This document shows positions 24,739 through 33,076 of a stretch of 64,000 bases of DNA, one piece after another. This DNA comes from Bowdeniella nasicola (GTDB taxonomy: Bacteria; Actinomycetota; Actinomycetes; Actinomycetales; Actinomycetaceae), in NCBI GenBank assembly GCA_030537895.1, contig JAUNVA010000001.1, forward strand, positions 210,864 through 274,863, read 5' to 3'. The notes beneath the pieces were generated by a model that saw nothing but the letters and a program-made list of their open reading frames with translations, made no database searches and had not been told where the DNA came from. Each line of letters opens with the position of its first letter. Within the stretch, counting starts at the first letter, position 1. The translations under genes were made by a program, and so were the position numbers.

Positions 24739-26199
24739 TTACTGGTTTTCGAGCAGTCCCACCAGGGTGCGCACGCCGAAGCCGGTGGCACCCTTGAGCG
24801 TGTAGCCGTACGGCGCACCCTCGTGGAAGGCTGGGCCGGCGATATCCAGGTGCGCCCAGCGGGTGTTCCCCACGAAGTGGCGCAGGAACAGGCCCGCCGT
24901 CAGCGTTCCGCCCATGCGTTCCCCGATGTTCTTCAAATCCGCGATCGGCGACTTCAACGTCTCGTCCAAGTGATCGGGCAACGGCAGCGGCCAGAGGGCT
25001 TCGCCCGCGGCGTCGGCAGCAGCGAGCACGTCCGAACGTAGCTGTTCCTCGCCGAGGACGGCGGCGGTACGCTCCCCGAGGGCGACGACTGCGGCTCCGG
25101 TGAGGGTGGCGACATCGAGCAGAGCGTCGGGTTGATCTTCGACCGCGCGCGCGAGGGCGTCGGCCATGACGAGGCGGCCCTCGGCATCGGTATTGAGTAC
25201 CTCGACGGTGGTGCCGTCATACATCGTGATGACATCGCCAGGACGCTGGGCGCCGCCACCCGGCATGTTCTCAGCGAGTGCGAGCCACCCCGTGACGCGC
25301 ACGGGGAGTTTCAGTTCCGCCGCCGCGAGCACCGTGTTGAGGACGGCGGCGGCGCCACCCATGTCACACTTCATGGTCTCCATGCCCTTGGCAGGCTTCA
25401 GGGACAGACCACCCGAATCGAACGTGATGCCCTTGCCAACGAGCGCCACGTGGGTGTCGGCCTTGCGTGGCGCGTACTCCAATTTGACGAGGCGCGGCTT
25501 GCGGGCCGAGCCCATACCGACGGCGAGGATACCGCCGTAGCCACCGTCGGCGAGCGCCTGCTCGTCGAGCACGCTCACCTTCACCTTGCCTCCCTTGCCA
25601 GCCTTCGCAGCCTGCTCAGCGAAGTCGGCGAACGTCTCTGGGAAAAGGTCATTGGGAGCCATGTTCACGAGATCGCGAGCCCGGTTCACGGCGGTGGCGA
25701 GAATGCCGGCCCGCTCGGCTGCGGCCTTCGCGTCGGATTCCGACGCTAGTGGCGTAAGGATTGAGACCCGCTCGACGGGAGCGGCATCCCACGATGTGTA
25801 CTGCGCGAAGGCATACGACCCGAGGAGCGCTCCCTCCGCCAGGGCGCCCACTTCTTCTGCAGATCCGGTCGGCAGGGCGAGGACCACGTGCTCGCGGCCC
25901 GCGAGCGAACGCACGGCCGCGCCGACGGCGCGACGCAGTGTCTCCGGGTCGGGATCTTCGCCGACGCCCACGAACGTCACGGGGCTCTCGAGGCCCTCCA
26001 CGAGCACGGTTTGGCAGACCTCCGGTGCGGCCTTGATCTGGAGCGCCCGGATCGTCTGGGCACAGGCCTTGTCGAGTGCGCGTCCCACGGCGGGGCCGGC
26101 GAACGGCACGGCCTGCCCATCGACGGTGGCGACGCCGAGCACAAGAGCATCGGGCTTCAGGTCAGTGATCTTCTTTGAGCTGAGTTCTACGGTATTCAC
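24739..26199 (-). CDS. pepA: Leucyl aminopeptidase (M17)
   Basis: A ~486-residue zinc exopeptidase releasing N-terminal amino acids in the cytoplasm. The catalytic C-terminal half has 'VALVGKGITFDSGGLSLKPA', 'MKCDMGGAAAVL', 'NMPGGGAQRPGDVI' and the M17 signature 'NTDAEGRLVMADALA', with Lys and Asp/Glu metal ligands all present. The N-terminal macro-like domain is typical. I place the start at GTG 26199 (then NTVELSSKKITDL) because TACGCT lies six bases before it, a leaderless pattern; an in-frame GTG at 26217 is the alternative. Confidence 0.94.
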   Translation of the reverse strand: MNTVELSSKKITDLKPDALVLGVATVDGQAVPFAGPAVGRALDKACAQTIRALQIKAAPEVCQTVLVEGLESPVTFVGVGEDPDPETLRRAVGAAVRSLAGREHVVLALPTGSAEEVGALAEGALLGSYAFAQYTSWDAAPVERVSILTPLASESDAKAAAERAGILATAVNRARDLVNMAPNDLFPETFADFAEQAAKAGKGGKVKVSVLDEQALADGGYGGILAVGMGSARKPRLVKLEYAPRKADTHVALVGKGITFDSGGLSLKPAKGMETMKCDMGGAAAVLNTVLAAAELKLPVRVTGWLALAENMPGGGAQRPGDVITMYDGTTVEVLNTDAEGRLVMADALARAVEDQPDALLDVATLTGAAVVALGERTAAVLGEEQLRSDVLAAADAAGEALWPLPLPDHLDETLKSPIADLKNIGERMGGTLTAGLFLRHFVGNTRWAHLDIAGPAFHEGAPYGYTLKGATGFGVRTLVGLLENQ

Positions 26200-26205
26200 T
26201 CCACC

Positions 26206-26211
26206 AGCGTA
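26206..26211 (-). promoter_or_regulatory. -10 element TACGCT for leaderless pepA
   Basis: On the minus strand TACGCT, then GGTGGA, then GTG at 26199. GGTGGA is too close to the start to serve as a ribosome site. Confidence 0.45.
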
Positions 26212-26248
26212 GAACACGACGCGCAGCCCTGCCGGCTCGGGCGGACGG

Positions 26249-26254
26249 TAAGCT
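26249..26254 (+). promoter_or_regulatory. -10 element TAAGCT for leaderless gene at 26262
   Basis: TAAGCT is followed by seven bases and GTG at 26262. Confidence 0.4.
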
Positions 26255-26261
26255 AAAAGAC

Positions 26262-26615
26262 GTGACTTATGCGTTGTGGATCGGCGGGCTGCTCTCTGCG
26301 GTACTGGCCCTCTGGGCGGTGATGTTCGCGATTCTTGACCGAGCGGTGATTCTCAAACAGCTCATCGTCGCGGGCGTCGTCGAGGTGGTGGTGCTCGTCG
26401 TCATGATGCTCGTGATCATCGCTCAGGTGGGGGGAGTGCACCTTTCCGATCCCATCACGCTGTGGGGCTACCTCCTCACCTGCCTGATCCTTTACCCGAT
26501 CGGTGGGGCGTGGGCCCTCGTGGACCGCACCCGGGTCTCGTCGCTCGCGCTCGCTGTCTTGGCAATCAGCCAGACGGTCTGCATGTGGCGAATATGGGTA
26601 GTGTTCTCAGCGTGA
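26262..26615 (+). CDS. Small integral membrane protein, unknown function
   Basis: A 117-residue protein with four hydrophobic helices (about 4-22, 30-55, 66-86, 90-112) and very short loops. No family recognised. It starts with GTG at 26262 and its stop overlaps the GTG of the next membrane protein (GTGA), so the pair is translationally coupled and probably works together. pyrD follows seven bases beyond the second gene. Confidence 0.75.
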   Translation: MTYALWIGGLLSAVLALWAVMFAILDRAVILKQLIVAGVVEVVVLVVMMLVIIAQVGGVHLSDPITLWGYLLTCLILYPIGGAWALVDRTRVSSLALAVLAISQTVCMWRIWVVFSA

Positions 26616-27046
26616 ACGTTCCGACTTCCTCCGCCACTGACACGCGGCGGCCCGCGTACGGTCTTGGACGCGTGTTGATCCTCGTTTACGGGATGTTTGC
26701 GCTTGCGGCGAGCGCGCGCTCCCTCGTGCAGCTCATTCGGGATGCCTCTGAAGCACCGCTTGCGTATTCGCTGTCCGCCGTCGCGGCGCTCATCTATATC
26801 GTGGCGACGGTCTGCCTTGCGCACAACGGGCGTCGCATGCGTCGAGCCGCATGGGCCGCCGTCATCTTCGAGGCCGTCGGTGTGATCGCTGTGGGAATCT
26901 TGTCGACTACGCATCCTGAACTATTTGCTCGGGACTCCGTGTGGTCCCATTTTGGGTCCGGCTACGGATTCGTGCCGCTCATCTTGCCCTGGCTCGGCAT
27001 GGCGTGGCTGTACTACTCCAACCCCGGGCGCATCGCCCAAACTTAG
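26612..27046 (+). CDS. Four-helix membrane protein, unknown function
   Basis: Start chosen at GTG 26612, which overlaps the previous stop by four bases; an ATG at 26594 is in frame too. The 144-residue protein has a short polar N-terminus (NVPTSSATDTRRPAYG) and four helices (near LGRVLILVYGMFALAAS, LSAVAALIYIVATVCLA, WAAVIFEAVGVIAVGIL and FVPLILPWLGMAWLYY). Actinobacteria often have such a pair next to pyrD, but I do not recognise a function. Confidence 0.75.
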   Translation: MNVPTSSATDTRRPAYGLGRVLILVYGMFALAASARSLVQLIRDASEAPLAYSLSAVAALIYIVATVCLAHNGRRMRRAAWAAVIFEAVGVIAVGILSTTHPELFARDSVWSHFGSGYGFVPLILPWLGMAWLYYSNPGRIAQT

Positions 27047-27053
27047 GACTGAT

Positions 27054-28106
27054 ATGTACCGGTTTCTCTTTGACACCCTCATCACGCGGACCGAGCCGGA
27101 GTCCGCCCATCACGTCGCTATGGGGGCGCTCGCCGCAGCCGGCACCGTCGAGCCAGCTCGCCGCCTCATCGCCCATACCATGGGGTCCGCGCCAGCCCAC
27201 CCCGTGATTGATGATCGCCTGCTCGTCTTCCCCCGTCCCTTCCCCGCCCGTCTGGGGCTCGGCGCCGGACTCGATAAGAACGCCACGTCGGTGCTCGGCT
27301 TGGCCGCCCTCGGTTTCGGTTTTATCGAGGTGGGGACCGTGACGCGTCACCCGCAGCCCGGGAATGAGCCTCCCCGTCTGTGGCGCTACCCAGAACAGCG
27401 CGCGCTGCGTAACCGCATGGGATTTAATAACGACGGTGCCGACGCCGTCGCCGATCGTCTCGTACACCTGCGTTCCACCACGGCGGGCCGCTCGGTTGTC
27501 CTCGGCGTGAACATCGGCAAGTCAAAGATCACCCCGGCAGCGCAGGCGGATGCGGACTATGGCTACAGTGCCCGGCGTCTGGCACGCTACGCGGACTACC
27601 TCGTCATCAACGTATCTTCGCCGAATACGCCGGGCCTGCGCGACCTGCAAACGAAGGAGGCGCTCGCTCCCATCGTGTCCGCCGTGCGGTCGGGCGCGCG
27701 GGAGGGGGCCGGCCGGGACGTGCCGCTGCTGGTGAAGATAGCCCCCGATCTTTCACACGAGCACATCACGCACCTGTGTGCCTTCGCACGCTCGGAGGGA
27801 CTCACGGGCGTCGTCGCGACCAATACGACCATCGCTCATGACCTCGGTGACGGTGGTCTGTCCGGCATGCCCCTGCGCGAGCGCGCCCTCGAGGTTGTCA
27901 CTCAGGTGCGCGCCGAGCTCGGATCCAAGCCCGTCCTCATCGGGTGCGGGGGAGTGAGCTCGGCGGCGGATGCCCACGCACTTGTCCGGGCCGGTGCTGA
28001 TCTCGTGCAGGCGTACACGGCTTTCATCTACGAAGGACCCACCTGGCCGGGACGGGTAAACCGAGAGCTTACCGCTCTCCTGGACAACGACGCGGACGCG
28101 ACTTAG
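27054..28106 (+). CDS. pyrD: Dihydroorotate dehydrogenase (quinone), class 2
   Basis: The ATG at 27054 (MYRFLFDTLITRTEPESAHH) begins a 350-residue FMN enzyme that oxidises dihydroorotate to orotate in pyrimidine synthesis and passes electrons to quinone. The class 2 N-terminal helical membrane-association extension is present. Signatures: 'LGLGAGLDKNATSVLGLAAL', 'GTVTRHPQPGNEPPRLWRYP', 'NRMGFNNDGAD', 'VINVSSPNTPGLRDLQ' with the catalytic serine, 'VKIAPDL' and 'LIGCGGVSSAADAHALVRAG'. It lies seven bases behind a coupled pair of membrane proteins. Confidence 0.95.
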   Translation: MYRFLFDTLITRTEPESAHHVAMGALAAAGTVEPARRLIAHTMGSAPAHPVIDDRLLVFPRPFPARLGLGAGLDKNATSVLGLAALGFGFIEVGTVTRHPQPGNEPPRLWRYPEQRALRNRMGFNNDGADAVADRLVHLRSTTAGRSVVLGVNIGKSKITPAAQADADYGYSARRLARYADYLVINVSSPNTPGLRDLQTKEALAPIVSAVRSGAREGAGRDVPLLVKIAPDLSHEHITHLCAFARSEGLTGVVATNTTIAHDLGDGGLSGMPLRERALEVVTQVRAELGSKPVLIGCGGVSSAADAHALVRAGADLVQAYTAFIYEGPTWPGRVNRELTALLDNDADAT

Positions 28107-28125
28107 GCGCCCGCCGGTGTTGGCG

Positions 28126-29118
28126 CTAGAGGAAGGCGTCGATATCGCGGCGCACCGCAACCATCGAGCGGACGACGAGCAGCAGGATCCATCCGGTCGC
28201 GCCGCCGAGCGCGAGTGAGCCCAGCCACCAGTACGCGCCCCCCGCGGTGGCCAGGACGATCGCGGAGGCGAGTGCCGCGAACGGGAAGCTCGTAGCCCAC
28301 CACGTCAGTGTGAACGGCGCCCCGTAGAGCGCAGTGCGCGGCAGTAGGACCAACACCGCGAAGAAGAGGCCCGTCGCGACGAGCGCCGCATCGACGACCG
28401 GTGTGAGACTCATCATCACGGTGATGGCACCGGTGAACGCCGGTGACGGCGGAGCCGCGATGAGAGCATGCCAGCCGATGAGCGCCACGGCGGGCGGGGC
28501 AACAAGGATCGCAAGGGTGGGACGTAGCCGCGGCGGTAGCGGCCGGTCGGCGACAAAGATCCGGCGCAGCACGATCGCCTGCATGGAAAACCACAGGAGA
28601 AAGCCGAGAGCCCACAGGCCGACGGCGATCGCGGTCGGCGCCAGCCAGGCTCCCGCAAAAGACGAGACCATGGTCCCGACGACGGGAATGAACCACGCGG
28701 GGCTGAGGGTCGTGAGGTCGACATCCGAGCGGGCGAGCCACATGCCGAACACATGCACACTCACGATGAGGTGGAGGACCGTGGCAGGCCACCACAGGTA
28801 GGCGGTCGCCGAGCCGAGATAGGGGTGAGCGGCCGCGGCAAGCGCGAGGGAGCCGACCGTGAAGGTGGACACGAAAACCCCTGCGAACGGCGAGGTTACT
28901 TCCGTGCGGACGGCGGCGCGATGGCGGATAAGTCGCGCGATCTGCACGACGAGGAGAGCCAGCCACAGTGTTGCGGCGACGATGAGCAGGATGGTCGCGA
29001 TCTCTTGCGGCATAGCGAGCAGGCGTGCGGCGTGCCCCCACGCGCCAGCGAGCCCAGCTAGGCCCATGACGGCCGCGAAGGAGGCGAACGGAGTACGAGC
29101 AAGACGCGGGGGAGTCAT
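28126..29118 (-). CDS. TDT/SLAC1-family membrane transporter (TehA-like)
   Basis: A 330-residue protein of about ten transmembrane helices without long loops. The N-terminal 'FASFAAVMGLAGLAGAW' and repeated paired helices, with a 'PAWFIPVVGTMVSSFAGAW' element in the middle, match the tellurite-resistance/dicarboxylate transporter (TDT) or SLAC1 anion-channel family. The transported ion cannot be told; members move tellurite, malate, chloride or sulfite. Start overlaps the DUF3043 stop (ATGA), so both come from one mRNA. Confidence 0.75.
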   Translation of the reverse strand: MTPPRLARTPFASFAAVMGLAGLAGAWGHAARLLAMPQEIATILLIVAATLWLALLVVQIARLIRHRAAVRTEVTSPFAGVFVSTFTVGSLALAAAAHPYLGSATAYLWWPATVLHLIVSVHVFGMWLARSDVDLTTLSPAWFIPVVGTMVSSFAGAWLAPTAIAVGLWALGFLLWFSMQAIVLRRIFVADRPLPPRLRPTLAILVAPPAVALIGWHALIAAPPSPAFTGAITVMMSLTPVVDAALVATGLFFAVLVLLPRTALYGAPFTLTWWATSFPFAALASAIVLATAGGAYWWLGSLALGGATGWILLLVVRSMVAVRRDIDAFL

Positions 29119-29717
29119 GACCGATCAGTCTCCGGGGTTTGGCGGCGTTTGCGCCAACTACGTGACACTTGGGGTTTGGGCATGCGCAGCGGGCGAAGCA
29201 TGAAGGAACGGGAGAAGGCATACATGCCTGTCCACTTGCGGAGGTCCTCTTCCGGCAGTACAGCCCGCATCCGGCGTTTCATAAAGAACACCATGATCAG
29301 TGAATCGAAGATGCCACCGAACACGACGATGTACATCGCGAACGTGGCAAAAAACGCGATGTCGGGGAAGCGACCCGCGAAAAGCATCACGATGATGAGG
29401 AAGAAGGCGAGAGGCAGGAAGAGCTCGCCGAGGTTGTAGCGAGCATCCACGTAGTCACGAGCGAAGCGCCGGGCCCGTCCCTTGTCTCGCAGGGGCATGA
29501 AGCGCTCATCGCCGGTCTCCATGGCGCGGCGCTGGCGCTCGTATGCCTTCGCGCGCGCCTCCCGGTCGCGCTGTCGGGCGAGCTTTTTGTCATTCACGAC
29601 GAGCGGGCGCAGATTTCTGGCCTCGGCTTCTTTGCGTGTGGGCGTGGGGCGGCCTTTGCCGGGCTTGCGTTCGCGCGGGCCAGGCTCAGGGGCAGCTGAA
29701 CGGTTACGAAACTTCAC
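29115..29717 (-). CDS. DUF3043 membrane protein
   Basis: Start placed at GTG 29717 (then KFRNRSAAPEPGPRERKPGKG), 200 residues. The N-terminal ~90 residues are highly basic and disordered with 'KGRPTPTRKEAEARNLRPL', the hallmark of actinobacterial DUF3043 proteins, followed by 'RRAMETGDERFMPLRDKG', two transmembrane helices (near LFLPLAFFLIIVMLF and FFATFAMYIVVFGGIFDSLIM), and a basic tail. Function unknown. TACGGT lies six bases before the GTG, so the mRNA is probably leaderless. Confidence 0.85.
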   Translation of the reverse strand: MKFRNRSAAPEPGPRERKPGKGRPTPTRKEAEARNLRPLVVNDKKLARQRDREARAKAYERQRRAMETGDERFMPLRDKGRARRFARDYVDARYNLGELFLPLAFFLIIVMLFAGRFPDIAFFATFAMYIVVFGGIFDSLIMVFFMKRRMRAVLPEEDLRKWTGMYAFSRSFMLRPLRMPKPQVSRSWRKRRQTPETDRS

Positions 29718-29723
29718 GCTTCT

Positions 29724-29729
29724 ACCGTA
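29724..29729 (-). promoter_or_regulatory. -10 element TACGGT for leaderless DUF3043 gene
   Basis: On the minus strand TACGGT, six bases (AGAAGC), then GTG at 29717. Confidence 0.45.
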
Positions 29730-29761
29730 GACGAGATTCTTCCCGCACCCAGACCAGCCGG

Positions 29762-29767
29762 TAAGGT
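29762..29767 (+). promoter_or_regulatory. -10 element TAAGGT for leaderless M20 peptidase gene
   Basis: TAAGGT is followed by seven bases (CGTTGCC) and GTG at 29775. Confidence 0.45.
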
Positions 29768-29774
29768 CGTTGCC

Positions 29775-31151
29775 GTGATCACAATAGACGAATTGAAAGC
29801 GCGCACCGACGAGGCATTCGCCCAGATGCGCGAAGACCTTACTTCTCTCGTCGCGATCCCGTCGGTGAGCTCCTCGAGCTTTGACCAGTCCCACGTGCAA
29901 GCTTCCGCCGAGTTCACGGCCGAACTCCTCGCCGGCGTGGGGATGGACAGCGTTGAGATCCTCAAGGCGAGCGCGCCGGACGGCACCGTCTCACGACCCG
30001 CGGTCGTCGCCCGCCGCGACGTCAACCCGGACGCCCCACGGGTTCTGCTCTATGCCCACCACGATGTCCAGCCTCCGGGCGATGTCGAGGACTGGGACCA
30101 GGAAGACCCGTTCACGGTGGTCGAGCGCGATGGGCGGCTCTACGGGCGAGGTACCGCCGATGACAAAGCCGGCGTCATCGCTCACATCGGCGCGCTCAGG
30201 GTCCTCGGAGACGACCTCGGAGTGAACATCACCTGCTTTATCGAGGGTGAAGAGGAGATCGGATCTCCCACCTTCGCGGCGTTCCTCGAGCAGTACCACG
30301 AGGCACTCGAATCCGACGTCATTGTCGTGCTGGACTCGTCCAATTGGAAGGTCGGTGAGCCGGCCCTGACCACCTCACTGCGCGGCGTCGTCGACCTCAG
30401 CGTCGAGTTGACGTGCGGTACACACGCCGTCCATTCCGGTATTTTCGGCGGCCCCTACCTCGATGCGAACCTCCTCATGTGTCGCCTGCTTGCCACGCTG
30501 CATGACGACGCCGGTGATGTGGTCGTCGAGGGCCTCACACACGCGCCGGACTCCGATCTCGATTACCCGGAGGAGCAGTGGCGCTCCGACGCGGGACTGA
30601 TCGAGGGGTACGAGCTGGCTGGCACCGGATCTCTGCCGACCCGCCTCTGGTCTCGCCCGGCCTTTGCGTTGATCGGCATGGACATTACCTCGGTCGCGAT
30701 GAAATCCAACACGATTGCGCCCAGCTGCCGCGCCGCGCTCTCACTGCGCATTCCGCCGGGCCAAGACCCGCGCGAGGCAGCTGAGGCCGTGCGCGCCCAT
30801 CTGGAGAAGCATGCCCCGAACGGTGCGCGCGTCGAAGTCGACGTGAACGAGCTTGGAGCGCCTTTCGACGCGGGAGAGGACACACCGATGATGCTCCTAT
30901 CGCGCTGGGCGATGACCGAAGCATGGGGCCACGAGGCCGTGAGCGTCGGGCTAGGGGCCTCGATCCCGTTTATTTCCGACCTTGCGGACGCTTTCCCGGA
31001 GGCCGATATCCTGATTACGGGGATCGAGGATCCCGACACGCGGGCTCATGGCGCTAATGAATCGCTCGATCTCGGTGAGTTCAAGGGCGCGACGCTCGCG
31101 GAGGCCCTGCTACTCGCCGCCCTCGCGGGGGACATCACACCGGACCTCTAA
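29775..31151 (+). CDS. M20-family dipeptidase
   Basis: A 458-residue zinc peptidase starting with GTG (then ITIDELKARTDEAFAQ). Catalytic blocks: 'VLLYAHHDVQPPGDVEDW' (first zinc His and Asp), 'DGRLYGRGTADDKAGVIAHI' (bridging Asp), 'FIEGEEEIGSP' (general base Glu), 'VLDSSNW' and 'GIEDPDTRAHGANESLDL' (His near the end). The dimerisation lid has 'LTCGTHAVHSGIFGGPYLDA'. Members cleave dipeptides such as carnosine-like or Cys-Gly substrates in the cytoplasm; the substrate cannot be read from sequence. Confidence 0.9.
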   Translation: MITIDELKARTDEAFAQMREDLTSLVAIPSVSSSSFDQSHVQASAEFTAELLAGVGMDSVEILKASAPDGTVSRPAVVARRDVNPDAPRVLLYAHHDVQPPGDVEDWDQEDPFTVVERDGRLYGRGTADDKAGVIAHIGALRVLGDDLGVNITCFIEGEEEIGSPTFAAFLEQYHEALESDVIVVLDSSNWKVGEPALTTSLRGVVDLSVELTCGTHAVHSGIFGGPYLDANLLMCRLLATLHDDAGDVVVEGLTHAPDSDLDYPEEQWRSDAGLIEGYELAGTGSLPTRLWSRPAFALIGMDITSVAMKSNTIAPSCRAALSLRIPPGQDPREAAEAVRAHLEKHAPNGARVEVDVNELGAPFDAGEDTPMMLLSRWAMTEAWGHEAVSVGLGASIPFISDLADAFPEADILITGIEDPDTRAHGANESLDLGEFKGATLAEALLLAALAGDITPDL

Positions 31152-31196
31152 TCCGGCGCTGCGGTGGCCCCGGGGCCACCGCAGCGTCACGTATGC

Positions 31197-31598
31197 CTAG
31201 TCGTCGTCGCTTTCGCTCTCGGTGGCATCGTCAGCGGGAGAGTCTTTCTCGGCAGGGGATTCGTCCTGCGGCATGGGGCGCTGCTCTGGGGTCGCCTCGG
31301 AGGAGACGGAGACGGCAATCGTGACGTCGCCCGACGTTTCGTCGACCTCGGTTACCTTTGCCGTCGCGATGAGGGGCTCTGAGCCACCCGAAATTGAGCA
31401 AGTGGTCTCGGCGCCCACTTCGGCGGCTAGGCCGGTGGGGCACTGAACAGCAGGGGGCTCGCCGAGCTGTTCCGCGACGCTCTGAGCGATACGCGCCTGC
31501 AGGTCTTCCGCTTCGACGGGAGCGACTGCGCGCGAGGAGCAGGCTCCGAGCAGCGCCATGACCGCGAGCGCAGCGCCCACACGTTGAATCCGTTTCAT
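31197..31598 (-). CDS. DUF4333-type lipoprotein
   Basis: The ATG at 31598 gives a 133-residue lipoprotein: MKRIQRVGAALAVMALLGAC with a lipobox LLGAC, cleaved before Cys20. Residues ~30-105 ('EDLQARIAQSVAEQLGEPPA', 'VQCPTGLAAEVGAETTCSIS') match the DUF4333 domain, which has two cysteines probably forming a disulphide. The C-terminus is acidic and disordered (ESPAEKDSPADDATESESDDD in part). Anchored outside the membrane; function unknown. It is divergent from the glycerate-kinase-like gene. Confidence 0.82.
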   Translation of the reverse strand: MKRIQRVGAALAVMALLGACSSRAVAPVEAEDLQARIAQSVAEQLGEPPAVQCPTGLAAEVGAETTCSISGGSEPLIATAKVTEVDETSGDVTIAVSVSSEATPEQRPMPQDESPAEKDSPADDATESESDDD

Positions 31599-31682
31599 TT
31601 CTTCGTTTCTCCCACTCGGTCTCGCTACATATCGTGCACTACGATCGGCACCGATGCACGAGTTCAGCACCGAGAGGAGATC

Positions 31683-32573
31683 ATGACGGCGATCGTGACG
31701 GGCCAGGATGGCTCTGAGCGCCAGGCGTTCATCGCGGGGTGGCGCTCCCTCAATCGCCCCACGCCCATTCGGGAACTGCGCACTGTGAGCCCGGCTCCTG
31801 GCCCCCTTGCCATGATTGACCCGTCCCGCGTCGATGCGCCGGAGGATTCCGGTATCGTGTGCGGGTCAACCGCTCTGTTTGCCGATTTCCTAGGGAACAT
31901 CCTGACGCAAGCAAGGGATGACGACGTCGTGGTGTGTGCTCGGCCCGCCCTTGTTCACGACGGCGGAGCTGGTGCGTGGGGTGCGCTGGGCGCCGACCCC
32001 GGCGTCCTTGCAGGGGCCGCTCGGCGTGTCACCGTCGCATGGACCGAGGCCACCCCGCTGCTCTCCCTGCACGGTCGAGCGGCCGAGCTCTCGACACGTG
32101 GGCTAGTCGCCGCAGAGCGGGCCCAGGAGGCTGAGCGGCAGGTGGGACAGTTCGTCGCTGATCTCGCGCGAGCGCCGGGGTTTGAGTCCGCCATCGGGCT
32201 CGCCCGTCAAGCGGGCACCGGAATGGCCGGGGGCCTGGCATTCCTGTTGGCTGCGATGGGGGCCCGCCTCGTGGATGCCGGTACGGAGATCGCCCACCGC
32301 TCAGGGTGGAAAGACCAGGTGGCGGGAGCCGACGTCGTCATTGCGCTTTGTGCTGAGGACGACCTGCTCGCCGCGGAGACGGGGCCACTGGTTCAGCTTT
32401 CCACGATCGCCGCACAGGCCGCGGTCCCCCTCGTTGTGGTCGGTGCGGCCCCCGGTCTCCCGCGTCGTCACCTCGCCCGAATGGGGATTGGCGCTGCTCA
32501 CGATCGCGCCGGACGCACCACCTGGGAGCTCGGCCGAGCCCTCGCGGCAACCTGGGCAGCACGCAGCGTGTAG
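31683..32573 (+). CDS. Degenerate glycerate-kinase-family protein
   Basis: The ATG at 31683 follows GAGGAG, giving 296 residues, shorter than the ~370 of glycerate kinases. The middle reads 'GTGMAGGLAFLLAAMGARLVDAGTEIAH' (split), aligning by eye with the 'GAAGGLG.ALLALGA.LVPG..LV' block of GlxK-type kinases, and 'WKDQVAGADVVIALCAEDDL' stands where 'L..ADLVITGEGRLD.QT' should be, so the catalytic GEGRLD motif is lost. 'VPLVVVGAAPGL' resembles the following strand. Synteny supports the origin: in M. tuberculosis a glycerate kinase (Rv2205c) adjoins erpA (Rv2204c), as here. Probably not an active kinase; present role unknown. Confidence 0.62.
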   Translation: MTAIVTGQDGSERQAFIAGWRSLNRPTPIRELRTVSPAPGPLAMIDPSRVDAPEDSGIVCGSTALFADFLGNILTQARDDDVVVCARPALVHDGGAGAWGALGADPGVLAGAARRVTVAWTEATPLLSLHGRAAELSTRGLVAAERAQEAERQVGQFVADLARAPGFESAIGLARQAGTGMAGGLAFLLAAMGARLVDAGTEIAHRSGWKDQVAGADVVIALCAEDDLLAAETGPLVQLSTIAAQAAVPLVVVGAAPGLPRRHLARMGIGAAHDRAGRTTWELGRALAATWAARSV

Positions 32574-32643
32574 CGCACGCCGCGTTTCGCCGAAGTGCTC
32601 AAAAGACGTAGGCTCTACTCGAAACTCGATCACGGAGGTCGCC

Positions 32644-32997
32644 ATGACTGAAACCACCGAAGAACTGCCCACCCACGAGGTGACCCTCACAGACGTCGCC
32701 GTCGAGAAGGTGAAATCCTTGCTCGAACAGGAAGGGCGCGACGACCTGCGATTGCGGGTGGCTGTGCAGCCGGGAGGATGCTCGGGCCTGATCTACCAAC
32801 TGTACTTCGATGAGCGTCTCCTTGACGGGGACGCGGTGCGTGACTTCGATGGCGTCGAACTTGTCGTCGACCGCATGTCCGTGCCTTACCTGAGCGGCGC
32901 AACCATCGACTTCGCCGACACGATCGAGAAGCAGGGCTTTTCGATCGACAACCCGAACGCCGCCGGCTCGTGCGCGTGTGGAGAGTCCTTCCACTAG
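32644..32997 (+). CDS. erpA: Iron-sulfur cluster insertion protein (A-type carrier)
   Basis: ATG at 32644 follows GGAGGT; the open frame upstream of it is not the start. The 117-residue protein has the HesB/ErpA signature: 'LTDVAVEKVKSLLEQEG', 'VQPGGCSGLIYQLYFD' with the first cysteine, and 'NAAGSCACGESF' with the C-terminal pair. These three cysteines hold the cluster passed to apo-proteins. It lies just upstream of FKBP and cytochrome oxidase genes. Likely clients here include LipA and the Rieske protein. Confidence 0.94.
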   Translation: MTETTEELPTHEVTLTDVAVEKVKSLLEQEGRDDLRLRVAVQPGGCSGLIYQLYFDERLLDGDAVRDFDGVELVVDRMSVPYLSGATIDFADTIEKQGFSIDNPNAAGSCACGESFH

Positions 32998-33076
32998 CGC
33001 GCGAACGGAGGTTCTCCGCCCCACCTGCCCCGACCCGCGCGCCTTAAGCGCCTGCAGTGCCAGCTCTCGTGAATGA

